NCBI GenBank assembly: GCA_938002655.1
Contig: CALLAC010000008.1
Span: 62,001-126,000 of the forward strand
Length of the DNA: 64,000 bases
Origin: an uncultured Cytophagales bacterium
Lineage (GTDB): Bacteria; Bacteroidota; Bacteroidia; Cytophagales; Thermonemataceae
Reading direction: 5' to 3'
The notes beneath the pieces are model-generated. The model did no database searches and was not told the origin of the DNA. It saw only the letters and a list, made by a program, of their open reading frames with translations. The first letter of the stretch is position 1; each line of letters starts with the position of its first letter. This document shows, in pieces, positions 53,748 to 62,227 of the stretch. The position numbers were made by a program, and so were the translations under genes.

Positions 53748-56700
53748 TTACTCGCCCAACATCACAAAACTTGCCCAATAGTAAGGGTGTTTGTATTTTT
53801 CGCGTATTTGCTTTTGGGCATTTCTGAAAGCCTGCACTTGGTTTGGATTTTTGAGCAGTTCGCTATAAAAACTTTGCATAAGCTCTTGGGTAGCGGTGTC
53901 ATCTACTTTCCAAAGGCTCATAATCAGGTTTTTAGCTCCTGCAATTTTGAAGGCTCTTTGCAAACCATAGACGCCTTCGCCTGCTTGTACTTTGCCCAAA
54001 CCTGTTTCACAAGCCGAGAGCACTACCAAACTGACATTATGCAAAGGCATGTTCATAATTTCATAGGCAGTCAGGATTCCATCTTCTTGGTCAGGAGGGC
54101 GGTTGGTATTTACAAAATAATCGGTAACACCTGCCAGTATCAAGCCCGAACGCAGTAGAGGGTCGTTGGTTTCTTGTAAGTCTTCTGCAATTTCGGTGCT
54201 AATGATAGCATTGCTTCGCTCCTCAAAATCGGAGGGAATGAAAAAGCCGTGAGTTGCCAAATGTAAAAGATTGTACTGCCCCATCTCTTTTTTCAGGTTA
54301 GCTTCGGTAGCTTCGGCACGCAAAAGTTTTTTTACTTGCAAACCAGTAATCTTTTGCAAAATAGTTTCAATATTATTTACTTCCGTTTCGGTAGCGGGTA
54401 GGCTTACAAAAATAGGATTTTGTATCCAATAACTATTTTGTTCGTTCAAATTTACGGCATCGCCATTGATTTTTAGGCTGTTATCAATTTGGTAGAAAGG
54501 ATTTCCCAAAAGTAGAGCTTTGCCTTGCAGTTTGGTAGCACGAGATTTTTCTAACAAATCTTTGGCACTTGTCAAGAATACTATATCGGTTCTATCCCAA
54601 AGATATTCATTTTTTTCGGTATTCCAGAGGGCAAGCGGATTGATTTGCGAATAAACACCATCGGGAGAGTAGTAAATTTTTTGGGCATCGCCAATGAGTA
54701 TTTCCAAAGGTTTCCAGAAGTTTTTGTAGCTTTCTTTGTCTTCTTTATGGAATTTGGCAGAGTTCTTGTAAAAATACAACTCCTCTTGTTCTAATACTTT
54801 TCCATTGTTTAGGGTAAGAACTTCGGGGTTTTTGCTATCTTTTTTTACTGCAAAAATTATATACAAAACCTCTTTGTTTTCGCCTTGTACACGCAAAAAT
54901 TCTAACCAGACGTCTTTATCGGAAAGCTGTTTTTGAATATCTTTCCAAGAGATAACTTTGGTGCTAAATGCCTCATCAAAGGCTTTGGATTTAGCTGAAA
55001 GAGCTTTTTCAAGGTTTTTGGCTTTGTTTTCCAAACTATCCAGATTGATGCCTCGGCGTTTTAGCTCGGCAGTACCTAAATTAGAAAGTTTGGCAATCAT
55101 TTCTCGCAGTTTTACCCATTCTTCATATTGAGCGAGTAGTTGGGCATCTTTGCTTGCCAAAATTTCTTTGCGAGCTTTTCCGGTGCTGTTTAGAATAATG
55201 CCTTTGGTCATTACGAGTAAATCTAGTGCTTCGCCTGCAAGTACTTCATTTTTAGGAATTTTACCTTTTACACAGTTGGCAGTAAAAAGAACAAAATTAT
55301 CCAAATAAGGTTTGTTTACAGCCCAAAACTGCCTTTTTTCATTTTCGCTTAAAGTGCTAAAATTTTTCTGAACAAGTGAAAGCGTGTTTCGTATAAGTTG
55401 CTGAAAAAGAGGCATAGCAGCTTGAAATTTGCCTTGCTCTTGCAGAAGCATGCAGAAATTGTTGAGTGTAGCCAGATAGTTGGGGTGTTTGTCGCTCAGA
55501 TTAGTTTTGAGAATAGCCAAAGCATCTTTGTAAAATTGTTCAGCTTGGGCAAATTGCTTCATAGCAGTGTAAAGCACCGCCAAATTGTTCATACTTGCGG
55601 CAGTAATAGGGTGATTAGCCCCAAAAATTTTCTTACGAATTTCCAAAGATTTTTTGTAGAGAGGTTCGGCTTTGGCATTTTGTTGTGTATTTTGGTAAAA
55701 GTTTGCTAAATTATCCAGAGAGATGGCATATTCGGGGTTTTCTTCGCCAAAAAGATTTTTCCGAATATTGAGAGCTTCTTGGTAAAGTGGCTCGGCTTTT
55801 TCAAAGTTACCAGCTTTTTTGTATAGGTTCGCTAGTGCATTGAGCGAAATGGCGTAATCGGGGTGTAGTTCGCCTAAAACTTCTTTACGGATACTCAAAC
55901 ATTTCTGAAAATTGGCAATAGCTTCGCTGAAACGCCCCATTTTTCTTTGTAGATTGCCGTAATTTTGGAGCACATTGGCGTATTCGGCAGATTTTTCGCC
56001 TGTTTGTCTTTGAAAAATGCTCAAAGCAGTTTGAAAATAAGGCTCTGCTTCTTTGAATTTGCCTGCATCGCTGTACAGTACGGCGTAATCATTGAGCAGT
56101 TGGGCGTATGCAGTGCTGTTTTCATCTGCTTTGGTAAAGCGAGCAAGAGCTTGTTTGTAGATTTTTTCGGCTTCTTCGTAGCGTCCGAGCGACTTGTAAA
56201 GTTTTGCTAAATTATTTTGCAATGTGGTAAAGGTGAAGTGTTTTTCTCCGAATTGTTTTTTACAAAAATCAATGGCTTTGCTGTAAAGTTTTTCGGCTTC
56301 GGTAAAACGACCTTGGTTTTTGTACAAATTGGCAATAATTTCCAAAGTCTCGATATAATCTACTTCTGCTCTCTGCATTTGCGATTCATAGCTTTGCAGA
56401 GCTTGCACAAATAGTCTTTCGGCTTCTTGGTATTTGCCAGTTTCGTAGAAAAAACCACCTAAATTGATGAGCCACAGGGGATAATTGGGCGAATTTTGAG
56501 CCGCAGAATTATTGATAAGTTGTTCGTAGTAGGGGCGGGCTTCTTTGTATTTGCATAAAGTGGTATAGCAATCGGCTACATGGGCTAAACTTTTCCAGTA
56601 GTAAGGGTGATTTTCGCCTACCAGTTCTTTGAGCTGTGGCAAAATTTGCTGATAAATCTTGATAGCTTTTTCGTTTTCACCTCTTTTGGATAGCAATTCT

Positions 56701-57989
56701 GCCAAGTGCATACTGATTTCTAAAAATTCAGGCGATTTTTCTTTTTTTAAGCCTTTGAGCACTTGCTGTGCTTGCTGATAGGTTTTTTCGGCTTCAACGT
56801 TTTTGTTTTGTGCTTTGAGAATATTGCCCAAATTGGTCAGAGCAATCGCATATTCAATGCTATTCTGATTTTTGGTAGCAGTATAATGTTCTATGGTGTT
56901 TCGATAATAATTTTCGGCAATATGATAGTTTTTGCGAATAAATTCCAAGCGAGCCAAATCATTAAGCAAGTCTACATATTGAGGGCTTTTTTGGTTGTTT
57001 TTTTGTTCAATCTGATAGGCTTTTTGCAAGAGAGGTTCGGCTTTTGTGATGTTTTTGCTATCTAAATACAAACCTGCCAGCCAAATAAGTGTTTCCTGAT
57101 ATTTAGTCGAACTTTGCTGATTACTTTTCTCAAAATTTTGTAAAATATTTTCGAAAAGTGTCTGAGCTTGGAGATACTGACGAGTTTGTGTATAGCATAC
57201 GGCTAAATTGAAAGCAGTTTCTTGGGTAAGTGGATGATTTTCGCCAAGTTCTTTTTTACGAATGTTGTAGGCGTTTTCAAAATGTGGGATAGCTTCTTTG
57301 TAATTGCCTTTTAGGTTCACAATTACAATACCGAGGGCATCGGAGGCAGTTGCAAAATCAGTGTTTGAGAGGTTATTTGTTTGGTAAATGCTTATGGCAT
57401 GGGTGAGATTTTTTTCTGCTTCCTTAAAACTGCCTGCTTTTATTTGTGTAAGTGCCTGATTAGTAAGGGCTTTAGCAAATTCGGGGCTTTCTGCACCTTG
57501 TAGAGGAGTATCAGGGTTTTGAGTATCAGTTTTAGTAAGATTTTGAGCTGTAGCGGTATTTTGCTCTTTTTTGAGTTGGGCGAGCAATTTGTCTGCTTCG
57601 GCTTGTCGGTTGGTTTGGGTGTAAAATTGAGCGAGCTTGTCTACGGTTTTGATATAGTCGGGGTGTTGAGTTCCCAAAGCTTTTTTACGAATAGCCAAAC
57701 ATTGTTTGTAGGCTTTTTCAGCTTTTTGAGTTTCACCTGTGGCGGCACAAAAACCTGCGAAATTGTAATAAAAAGAGGCAATTTTTTCTTGATTATTTTC
57801 CAGCGCTTTTTCGGCGAGTGGTTCTGCTTCTGAACCGAAGCTACAGGCTTGGGCATAATTTTTATTTTTGCCCTCTTGTACCATTTTTTGGTACAAATCT
57901 TGAAATTGCTCTTGAATTTTATGGAGCGGCTGAGCCTGGGGGTTTAGCCAAATTGCGGCTATAATCATTAAAGCTAAAAGTTTTTTCAT
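53748..57989 (-). CDS. Exported TPR-CHAT protein, caspase-like peptidase
   Basis: A 1413-residue protein with an N-terminal signal peptide (LLALMIIAAIWLNPQAQ). Residues about 30-900 are a long array of kinesin-light-chain-type TPR units (EAEKLYSKAIDFCKK-like), and about 900-1080 a helical linker. The C-terminal CHAT domain (about 1080-1413) is caspase-like, with His1247 (HLATHG) and Cys1327 (LSACETG) as a plausible dyad and the conserved VYGLQRAF and LWKVDD strands. CHAT proteins are proteases in some bacterial defence and signalling systems. This one is predicted to be exported. It follows a histidine kinase by 27 bases on the same strand. Confidence 0.9.
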   Translation of the reverse strand: MKKLLALMIIAAIWLNPQAQPLHKIQEQFQDLYQKMVQEGKNKNYAQACSFGSEAEPLAEKALENNQEKIASFYYNFAGFCAATGETQKAEKAYKQCLAIRKKALGTQHPDYIKTVDKLAQFYTQTNRQAEADKLLAQLKKEQNTATAQNLTKTDTQNPDTPLQGAESPEFAKALTNQALTQIKAGSFKEAEKNLTHAISIYQTNNLSNTDFATASDALGIVIVNLKGNYKEAIPHFENAYNIRKKELGENHPLTQETAFNLAVCYTQTRQYLQAQTLFENILQNFEKSNQQSSTKYQETLIWLAGLYLDSKNITKAEPLLQKAYQIEQKNNQKSPQYVDLLNDLARLEFIRKNYHIAENYYRNTIEHYTATKNQNSIEYAIALTNLGNILKAQNKNVEAEKTYQQAQQVLKGLKKEKSPEFLEISMHLAELLSKRGENEKAIKIYQQILPQLKELVGENHPYYWKSLAHVADCYTTLCKYKEARPYYEQLINNSAAQNSPNYPLWLINLGGFFYETGKYQEAERLFVQALQSYESQMQRAEVDYIETLEIIANLYKNQGRFTEAEKLYSKAIDFCKKQFGEKHFTFTTLQNNLAKLYKSLGRYEEAEKIYKQALARFTKADENSTAYAQLLNDYAVLYSDAGKFKEAEPYFQTALSIFQRQTGEKSAEYANVLQNYGNLQRKMGRFSEAIANFQKCLSIRKEVLGELHPDYAISLNALANLYKKAGNFEKAEPLYQEALNIRKNLFGEENPEYAISLDNLANFYQNTQQNAKAEPLYKKSLEIRKKIFGANHPITAASMNNLAVLYTAMKQFAQAEQFYKDALAILKTNLSDKHPNYLATLNNFCMLLQEQGKFQAAMPLFQQLIRNTLSLVQKNFSTLSENEKRQFWAVNKPYLDNFVLFTANCVKGKIPKNEVLAGEALDLLVMTKGIILNSTGKARKEILASKDAQLLAQYEEWVKLREMIAKLSNLGTAELKRRGINLDSLENKAKNLEKALSAKSKAFDEAFSTKVISWKDIQKQLSDKDVWLEFLRVQGENKEVLYIIFAVKKDSKNPEVLTLNNGKVLEQEELYFYKNSAKFHKEDKESYKNFWKPLEILIGDAQKIYYSPDGVYSQINPLALWNTEKNEYLWDRTDIVFLTSAKDLLEKSRATKLQGKALLLGNPFYQIDNSLKINGDAVNLNEQNSYWIQNPIFVSLPATETEVNNIETILQKITGLQVKKLLRAEATEANLKKEMGQYNLLHLATHGFFIPSDFEERSNAIISTEIAEDLQETNDPLLRSGLILAGVTDYFVNTNRPPDQEDGILTAYEIMNMPLHNVSLVVLSACETGLGKVQAGEGVYGLQRAFKIAGAKNLIMSLWKVDDTATQELMQSFYSELLKNPNQVQAFRNAQKQIREKYKHPYYWASFVMLGE

Positions 57990-58016
57990 AGTCGTCTCTT
58001 TTTTGATGTTAGAAAT

Positions 58017-59552
58017 TTATTTTTCCTGATAGGCAGGGAGCGTAAAAGTAAAAGTAGAGCCCTTTCCCACTTCGCTTACTGCATAAATCGTACCACCGCT
58101 TCTTTCTACGAATTCTCGGGAAAGTATCAAACCCAAGCCTGTGCCTCTTTCGCCCAAAGTACCCGAAGTAACGTGTTTGTTGTTCCAATTGAAGAGATTT
58201 TTCAAGACGCTGGGTTCGATGCCTACGCCTGTATCGCTCACCGAAATTTCTATAAATTTATCTTTATTTTTGGCACTGACCTTGATTTCGCCTCCCGAGG
58301 GGGTAAATTTCATTGCATTGGAAACAAGATTGCGAATAACTAAGTCGGTGTAGTTGGGGTCGGCAAAGACTATGCTGTTTTTAGGAATAGCATATTTGAG
58401 CGTTATATTTTTAGATTGGGCATAGACTCTAAACAGTTTGAGTTGCTTATCAATCAAATCGCGTAGGTCAAAGGGTTTGGATTCAAAGGTCACTTCTTGC
58501 ATTTGCAATTTTGCCCAAGTAAGCAGGTTGTTGATAAAATCAAACAAATTATCGATGGATTTGTCTAAGTCTTGGGCAGTTTTTTGTATTTCTTCGGTAG
58601 TGAGTTTATCTGAAAACTTGGTAAGCAACCCTACCATAGCTTTCAGCGAGTTGAGGGGGCTTTTGAGGTCGTGAACTATAATAGAGAAAAACTTGTCTTT
58701 TATTAGGTTGGCTTCACGAAGCTCTTGTTGGGATTTGAGCAAATCGGCATTGATTTTCGCTAGACTTTCGGCGTTGAGGCGAAGTTGGTTTTCATTGGCT
58801 TTTATTCTATCATAAGCCTCTTGTAGGCTTTTATTTTTAGCTTCAATTTCTTTTACGTAGGCATTAATTGTATTTACAGCAGGACGGAAAACGAAAAAGG
58901 CTTCTATAAGTAACACCAGCAAAGCAAAAGCAGTAAGCCACAGTTCTACTTTCCCCCAGTATGCAATTTCATCGGCGGCTTTTTGGTCGTATGCAAAGCT
59001 TAAATCTAGCATTCGGTTAGAAAAATCGTGTGCTGTTTCTGTAATTTGGGGTTGCATATTTTTAACCTTTGCAAAAAACAGAAGGCTATCTTTGGGTAAA
59101 ATTTCTTTGCCCATCTGCAAAATTTCTTTAATATATTTGCTGAAAGGCTCGTAGTAAAGGTCGGTATTTTGGAAATCGGCTTTAATTTCTTCGGTATTAA
59201 AATCTTTATTCAAGCCATAGTCTTCATCACCTTCTTTCAAACCTTTGTAAGCTTTTTGAAGCAACTCAAAATCAAATTCTATTTGCTCTAAAATGTTGCG
59301 AGCCGAATCGATAGTAGGCACGTTTGAAATGAGCAAGGTTTGTAAAGCTATTTCTTGGGCATAGGTAGCACAAGCTCCGTTGAAATTTATCATTCTACCA
59401 ATATGAGAGCGTTTATTGGAGGGGTCGTTGGGGTCTGAAACTAAATTTTCATTGACAAATACATAACTTAAAATGGTAACTAAAGCTATAATACTCAACG
59501 CTGTGATATAGGTGATGGTCAGTCGTTTAGAAACATTGTAGTGCTTGTTCAT
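58017..59552 (-). CDS. Sensor histidine kinase with PilJ-like periplasmic domain
   Basis: A 511-residue kinase. Transmembrane helices lie at about 13-32 and 204-222 around a helical periplasmic domain of about 170 residues whose start (RMINFNGACATYAQEIALQ) recalls PilJ-type sensors. A coiled coil (about 235-285) leads to a HisKA with His294 (IVHDLKSPLNSL) and an HATPase with NLVSNAMKFTPSGG, DTGVGIE and GTGLGLIL. No response regulator is adjacent. It lies 27 bases upstream of the TPR-CHAT gene and is the likely start of that transcript. Confidence 0.93.
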   Translation of the reverse strand: MNKHYNVSKRLTITYITALSIIALVTILSYVFVNENLVSDPNDPSNKRSHIGRMINFNGACATYAQEIALQTLLISNVPTIDSARNILEQIEFDFELLQKAYKGLKEGDEDYGLNKDFNTEEIKADFQNTDLYYEPFSKYIKEILQMGKEILPKDSLLFFAKVKNMQPQITETAHDFSNRMLDLSFAYDQKAADEIAYWGKVELWLTAFALLVLLIEAFFVFRPAVNTINAYVKEIEAKNKSLQEAYDRIKANENQLRLNAESLAKINADLLKSQQELREANLIKDKFFSIIVHDLKSPLNSLKAMVGLLTKFSDKLTTEEIQKTAQDLDKSIDNLFDFINNLLTWAKLQMQEVTFESKPFDLRDLIDKQLKLFRVYAQSKNITLKYAIPKNSIVFADPNYTDLVIRNLVSNAMKFTPSGGEIKVSAKNKDKFIEISVSDTGVGIEPSVLKNLFNWNNKHVTSGTLGERGTGLGLILSREFVERSGGTIYAVSEVGKGSTFTFTLPAYQEK

Positions 59553-59646
59553 TCTGAAATGATTTAACCGATAGAGACAAAATTACAAATCTTTTGCAGA
59601 AAAGAAAGAAAATTTTTGATGAGTTTTTCAAAAACAATAATAAACA

Positions 59647-59675
59647 GTGGGCTTTGCTGAAAGCACAAAGCACAC
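59647..59675 (-). terminator. Hairpin after the secreted T9SS-like gene
   Basis: Arms GTGGGCTTTG / CAAAGCACAC pair with one mismatch. On the minus strand a T-rich stretch (TGTTTATTATTGTTTTTG) follows, between the secreted protein gene and the histidine kinase. Confidence 0.45.
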
Positions 59676-59706
59676 TTTGAAAAATGATGTACTCAAAATA
59701 GTTTTT

Positions 59707-60492
59707 TTATTTTTTCAGAAATTGTTCCGTACGGTTATCGAACGAAATGTAATACACGCCGCGGGGTAAGTTGCTTACATCCACTTCTTTGCCTGTTCCT
59801 TTTTTCAAGACTTCTTTTTTGATATTGCTAATTTCATAATTTACCACAGCCGTAAAATAAATCTTATTGTTTACATTACGAGGATAGAATTTTACCATTC
59901 CTTGCGTAAAGTTGTAATCCAATACGTTAGAATAAGTAATTTCTCCGTTTTTTTCTTGATGTTTGATGCGATATTTGTTCAAACCTACATTGTGGCTGAT
60001 AGGCAAAGTATACGTGTTGATGCTTTGAGGATTTTGAGCTTGCAGAGTAGTTACATTTGTCCAATTATTATTGACCATTCGCTCTATGTAATACACGCTA
60101 TTGGCAGTTTCTCCTTCTACCGACCATATAATATTTTTTTCATCAGCACTCACGTTTGTAAATTTGAAATTGCCTTGACTTTTGAGTACCCAAGGGTTAA
60201 TGACTTTCGGCTTACAGCCTTCGGAATGTACAATTTTAATTTCTACGGCAGTACCAATAGCAAGCGAAGACAAATTCACTTCAAAAGAACTGGTACGAGG
60301 GGATTTGACAACAAGATTTCCATTCAAATAAACCGTTTGAATGCAATAATTTCTCTGATCTGCAGTAAGAGGATTATGAATGTACACATTTTTCCCTTGA
60401 TATGTTCCTTTTACAAACAATTCTTGAGAGAAGGTTACAAAAGACTGCATCAAGAGCCATAATATAAGGCTAAAATAGTAGCAAGTTTTCAT
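59707..60492 (-). CDS. Secreted protein with T9SS type A-like C-terminal domain
   Basis: A 261-residue exported protein (signal ending FVTFSQ). An N-terminal beta domain (about 22-115, with VKGTYQGKNVYIHNPL and a cysteine pair) resembles a conserved Cytophagales family of unknown function. A fibronectin-type region (about 116-195) follows. The C-terminal 65 residues (VKFYPRNVNNKIYF ... DVSNLPRGVYYISF) match the pattern of type A type IX sorting domains. Role unknown. It is separated from the histidine kinase by a hairpin. Confidence 0.75.
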   Translation of the reverse strand: MKTCYYFSLILWLLMQSFVTFSQELFVKGTYQGKNVYIHNPLTADQRNYCIQTVYLNGNLVVKSPRTSSFEVNLSSLAIGTAVEIKIVHSEGCKPKVINPWVLKSQGNFKFTNVSADEKNIIWSVEGETANSVYYIERMVNNNWTNVTTLQAQNPQSINTYTLPISHNVGLNKYRIKHQEKNGEITYSNVLDYNFTQGMVKFYPRNVNNKIYFTAVVNYEISNIKKEVLKKGTGKEVDVSNLPRGVYYISFDNRTEQFLKK

Positions 60493-60681
60493 GATTTAAC
60501 ATCAAGAACGAAAAATCTGTAAGGTTGATACGGCAAAGCTATAATTTTTGTGCTAAATTTGCTACAAAAGTGTAGAATATTTAAAAAAATTGCAACAAAA
60601 ATTTTTGTTTTATTTCAAATATAAAAACGTTTTTTTACGAAAAGAAGCCTTAATAAAAGAAAATTTTGCATAAAAATTCGT

Positions 60682-61890
60682 ATGATAGAAAAGAAAAATT
60701 ACATTCAAACTGCTAAAAAGAAAGAAAGAGCAGTGCTTGCCGCTATTCACACTCCCGAGCAAAGCAGAGAGCAAACCCAAGAGTACCTTGATGAACTTGC
60801 CTTTCTGGCCGAAACTGCCAATGTGCAAGTAGTCAAGCGGTTTGTTCAGAACTTGCAGAAAATTGATGCCAAAACGTTTTTGGGTAAAGGTAAAATTTTA
60901 GAAATAGCAGACTTTATTCAAAAAAACGAAATTGATACAATCATTTTTGATGATGAACTTACACCCTCACAGGTAAAGCATCTGGAAGCTATTTTGAAAT
61001 GCAAGATTTTAGACAGAAGTCTGCTCATACTCAATATCTTTGCACAAAGAGCCCGAACAGCACAGGCTAGAATTCAGGTAGAACTTGCTCAGTATCAGTA
61101 TATTTTGCCTCGTCTGACGCGTATGTGGTCGCATTTGAGCAAGCAACGTGGAGGAGTAGGCATGAGAGGACCCGGAGAAAAAGAATTAGAAACAGACCGC
61201 CGTATCGTCAATGATAAAATTGCTTTACTAAAAGAAAAACTCGCCCATATTGAACGCCAAAGCCAAACTCGAAGAAAAGCCCGTAAGGCAATGGTAAGAG
61301 TAGCCTTGGTAGGGTATACCAACGTAGGAAAATCTACTCTGATGAATTTGCTTGCTAAAAGCAATGTATTTGCTGAAAATAAACTCTTTGCTACAATTGA
61401 CTCCACAGTGCGTAAGGTGGTTTGGAACAGAGTTCCTTTTTTGCTTTCCGATACTGTGGGTTTTATACGCAAATTGCCTACAACACTTATAGAATGCTTC
61501 AAATCTACACTTGCCGAAATTGTTGAGGCTGATATTTTACTACATGTGGTGGATATCTCTCACCCTTCTTTTGAAGAGCAAATGCAAGTAGTTATGCAGA
61601 CCCTTGCCGAAATCAAGGCAGTCGATAAAAAAATGATCACTATTTTCAACAAAATAGATGTTTTACGTGAAAAAATTTATCAAGACGCTATTCCTGATGA
61701 AGCTCCTTTGCATTTACAGGAAATTTATGCAAAGAATACAAAAAACAAGCATAGTATTTTTATTTCTGCTGTAAAGCAAGAAAATATTGAAGCCCTACGT
61801 CAAATGATTTTTGAGGAAGTTTCAAAGCTGTATTTTCAAATTTATCCACACAATACGGAAGCGTTTTTACAACAATTTTTCGAAAGTTAA
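60682..61890 (+). CDS. hflX: GTPase HflX
   Basis: HflX binds the 50S ribosome and splits stalled ribosomes during stress. The 402-residue protein has an N-terminal HflX domain, a helical linker (QLTRMWSHLSKQRGGVGMRGPGEKELETDRR region, about 150-180), and a G domain with P-loop GYTNVGKST (about 209-217), DTVGFIRKLP (G3) and NKID (G4). Start ATG 60682 fits. A DUF2805 gene follows after 21 bases on the same strand. Confidence 0.95.
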   Translation: MIEKKNYIQTAKKKERAVLAAIHTPEQSREQTQEYLDELAFLAETANVQVVKRFVQNLQKIDAKTFLGKGKILEIADFIQKNEIDTIIFDDELTPSQVKHLEAILKCKILDRSLLILNIFAQRARTAQARIQVELAQYQYILPRLTRMWSHLSKQRGGVGMRGPGEKELETDRRIVNDKIALLKEKLAHIERQSQTRRKARKAMVRVALVGYTNVGKSTLMNLLAKSNVFAENKLFATIDSTVRKVVWNRVPFLLSDTVGFIRKLPTTLIECFKSTLAEIVEADILLHVVDISHPSFEEQMQVVMQTLAEIKAVDKKMITIFNKIDVLREKIYQDAIPDEAPLHLQEIYAKNTKNKHSIFISAVKQENIEALRQMIFEEVSKLYFQIYPHNTEAFLQQFFES

Positions 61891-61911
61891 GGTTTTGATT
61901 GAAAAAATCAG

Positions 61912-62196
61912 ATGAAAATCATTGAAAAATATCATCTTTCGCCTGCTGATATAGATAGAATTGTAGAAATGGCTTGGGAAGACCGCACCCCCTTTGAAGC
62001 AATTGAAGCTCAATTTGGTTTGAAAGAACAAGAAGTCGTTGAGCTAATGCGTAGCCAAATGAAGAAAAGCTCTTGGAAGCATTGGCGAAAGCGAGTGAAT
62101 TGCCGAAAAACTAAACATCTACGAAAGAAAATAGAACCAGTCGGACGCTTTCGTTGCTCTCGGCAGAAAGCTATCAGTCACAATAAAATTACCTAA
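61912..62196 (+). CDS. DUF2805/TIGR03643-family protein
   Basis: A 94-residue basic protein. The N-terminal helical segment (DIDRIVEMAWEDRTPFEAIEAQFG) followed by QEVVELMRSQMK resembles a helix-turn-helix-like unit, and the basic WRKRVNCRKTKHLRKK and RFRCSRQKAI tail is typical of TIGR03643/DUF2805. The function is unknown; the charge and shape suggest nucleic acid binding. It lies 21 bases after hflX and converges with ispG. Confidence 0.88.
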   Translation: MKIIEKYHLSPADIDRIVEMAWEDRTPFEAIEAQFGLKEQEVVELMRSQMKKSSWKHWRKRVNCRKTKHLRKKIEPVGRFRCSRQKAISHNKIT

Positions 62197-62227
62197 TTTC
62201 GCTTTTCTAAAGAAACTCAACCTTGCT

